A stretch of DNA of 64,000 bases from Pseudoalteromonas rubra (GTDB lineage: Bacteria; Pseudomonadota; Gammaproteobacteria; Enterobacterales; Alteromonadaceae): the NCBI RefSeq assembly GCF_000967655.1, contig NZ_JXYA01000057.1:1-64000 (forward strand). The letters run 5' to 3'. Position numbers and translations under genes: made by a program. Of the stretch, positions 62,704-64,000 are shown piece by piece. The first letter of the stretch is position 1; every line of letters begins with the position of its first letter. The notes beneath the pieces are model-generated. The model had not been told where the DNA came from. It was given only the letters and a program-made list of their open reading frames with translations, and did not search any database.

Positions 62704-64000
62704 TTAACTGGCGCGAACAAACACCTGATGCCAGTTACGGCGCAATAACTCGCTGGCCTCGTCAGCTGGCAGCGCTTTGCTGAACAAGTAGCCCTGAAAG
62801 CGCTCACATCCCAGCATACGCAGAAAAGACAACTGCTCCATGTGTTCAACCCCTTCTGCAACGCAGTACTTACCCAGGCTGTGTGCCAAAGACAACGTGG
62901 AGTGAATGATCACTTCGTGTTCTTTATCCCGGCCAATGTCGTTCACAAAACTGCGGTCTATTTTCAGTGCATCTACCGGATACTGTTTAAGATAAGTCAG
63001 CGAGGAATAGCCGGTGCCAAAGTCATCCATATAGAGTCGACATCCCAGCGCCCTGAGTTCATGCATACGGGCAATGGCCTGCTCGGCCTCCGCCATCATC
63101 ACCGACTCGGTGATTTCGAATACCAGGTAGCGCCCGTCGATGTTATTTCGCGAGAGGATCTCGGTGATCCGGGCCAGTAAATCATCGTACTGAAAGTCCA
63201 GCGCGGAAAGGTTAACCGAGATATACAAGTCAGGATGCAAGGTGTGCCAGCCTTTGAGGTCTATCAGCGCCCTTTCCAGGGTTTGCAACATAACCCGGGT
63301 AATGATCCCGGTCTGCTCTGCGGTGTGGGCCAGCTCTTCAATGCTGTAACTGGGGTCCTGTGGCCAGCGCAGCAAGACTTCAAAGCCCTCTACCGACATA
63401 TGCGTTGCATTGATAATCGGCTGATAGTGATTGCGAAATGCTTCTTCCTGATATGCCTTCAAGAGCGCTTGCTCAATTGCCAGAGCGCGCTGTACCTGTT
63501 CATTGATCTCACTGTGATAGAACTGATAATCAGTCACCAGTGACTGTCTGGCATGGTTCAGTGCGGTCTCGGCAGCCTGATTGAGGTCGAACGCATCACA
63601 GGCATCATCGGGGAACATGGCAATCCCCAGCTTGGCCTTCACATGCACTTGTTGCTGTTCAATCTCAAATCCTTTTTCGAAGCGCTCCAGCAGGCAATGA
63701 ATATAACGCATCACCTGCTCCACGCCCGTCAGCTGCTCCATCAGAATATAAAAGTCTCGCTCGTTGCCAATCGCCAGGCTGTCTACTTCGCGGAAGCAGC
63801 ACTGCAAGTTAGCCGCCAGTTTCTGTGTCACCAGGGCCAGAAAATCGTTCCCATAGGTATCGGCAAATCTCTGTAAGCGACTGAACTTAATCGCGATGAT
63901 GGCCAGTGGCTGGCGCGACAAGCGCGCCTGCTCAATGGCATGCTGAACCCTGTCCATAAACAGCACTTTATTGGGCAACTTGGTCAGCGCATCATAGTTA
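62704..64000 (-). CDS. GGDEF-EAL domain protein, N-terminus cut by window edge
   Basis: At least 424 residues, continuing beyond 64000 in frame (NYDALTKLPNKVLF is readable at the edge). The GGDEF part (to about residue 165) is degenerate: ERDF stands where GGDEF should be, so no cyclase activity is expected. The EAL domain reads EVLLRW instead of EALLRW but keeps FEITESVM, DDFGTGYSSL, LKIDRSFV and VAEGVEH, so c-di-GMP phosphodiesterase activity is plausible. The degenerate GGDEF might bind GTP as an activator, as known for some family members. Confidence 0.9.
   Translation of the reverse strand, partial: NYDALTKLPNKVLFMDRVQHAIEQARLSRQPLAIIAIKFSRLQRFADTYGNDFLALVTQKLAANLQCCFREVDSLAIGNERDFYILMEQLTGVEQVMRYIHCLLERFEKGFEIEQQQVHVKAKLGIAMFPDDACDAFDLNQAAETALNHARQSLVTDYQFYHSEINEQVQRALAIEQALLKAYQEEAFRNHYQPIINATHMSVEGFEVLLRWPQDPSYSIEELAHTAEQTGIITRVMLQTLERALIDLKGWHTLHPDLYISVNLSALDFQYDDLLARITEILSRNNIDGRYLVFEITESVMMAEAEQAIARMHELRALGCRLYMDDFGTGYSSLTYLKQYPVDALKIDRSFVNDIGRDKEHEVIIHSTLSLAHSLGKYCVAEGVEHMEQLSFLRMLGCERFQGYLFSKALPADEASELLRRNWHQVFVRAS

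Overview
The window looks like chromosome of a marine gammaproteobacterium close to Pseudoalteromonas (Alteromonadales). This is inferred from gene families and gene order, not from a database search. The order yafS-rnhA-dnaQ next to gloB-mltD, the yqcA-truC-yqcC ... syd-queF block, the nrdR-ribD-ribE-ribBA-ribH-nusB-thiL-pgpA cluster, the attenuated thrLABC operon, and DUF3549/DUF3301/TIGR03503 proteins all fit that group. I see no insertion sequence, prophage, integron or CRISPR array. It reads as core genome.

Layout. 1-700: tandem tRNA-Asp(GUC) genes on the minus strand (five complete, one cut by the window edge) behind a near-consensus promoter. 0.7-6.7 kb: a TIGR03503 membrane protein, dnaQ, rnhA, a YafS-type methyltransferase, gloB and mltD. 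6.7-9.7 kb: yqcA-truC-yqcC, divergent from DUF3549-DUF3301. 9.8-10.9 kb: a gene-free region that I interpret as a very large CsrB-type RNA. 11-15.6 kb: a GNAT protein, three small conserved genes, syd, queF. 15.5-21.9 kb: tamA-tamB, a periplasmic binding-protein-like gene and a lipoprotein cyclophilin. 22-28 kb: a small RraB-like protein, radD, an H-NS-like protein and a large diguanylate cyclase. 28-35 kb: thiamine/riboflavin genes and glyA. 35.5-40.3 kb: thrLABC. 40.5-49.7 kb: a response regulator/histidine kinase pair, rdgC, an HDOD protein, an M49-like metallopeptidase, a HIT protein and a DPP IV. 49.8-64 kb: a chemoreceptor, an M17 aminopeptidase, a CstA-type transporter, dinB with a LexA box, an aldo/keto reductase, a Nudix hydrolase, an unknown TonB-shaped protein, the Pat lysine acetyltransferase, a K+ channel and a truncated GGDEF-EAL protein.

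Main discovery. On the minus strand of 9781-10880 lies an array of ten units with an exact 80-bp period (nine full, one degenerate). Every full unit carries six GGA trinucleotides, three of them in the loops of 15-nt hairpins with 5-bp stems. By hand count there are about 75 GGA on the minus strand and about 2 on the plus strand. A rho-independent terminator closes the minus-strand left end, and an 18-bp palindrome like the UvrY/GacA binding site lies upstream at 11011-11028. The position between yqcC and syd is where csrB lies in Escherichia coli. I infer a CsrA/RsmA-sequestering RNA of about 1.1 kb, roughly three times the length of E. coli CsrB, built by tandem duplication. Other points of interest are a probable AUU start codon for radD, a divergent operator-like palindrome at 8281-8304, a thiL start codon sitting just after a terminator, an 86-bp gene overlap at 15561-15646, and a GTP cyclohydrolase II-like domain without its zinc cysteines in RibBA.
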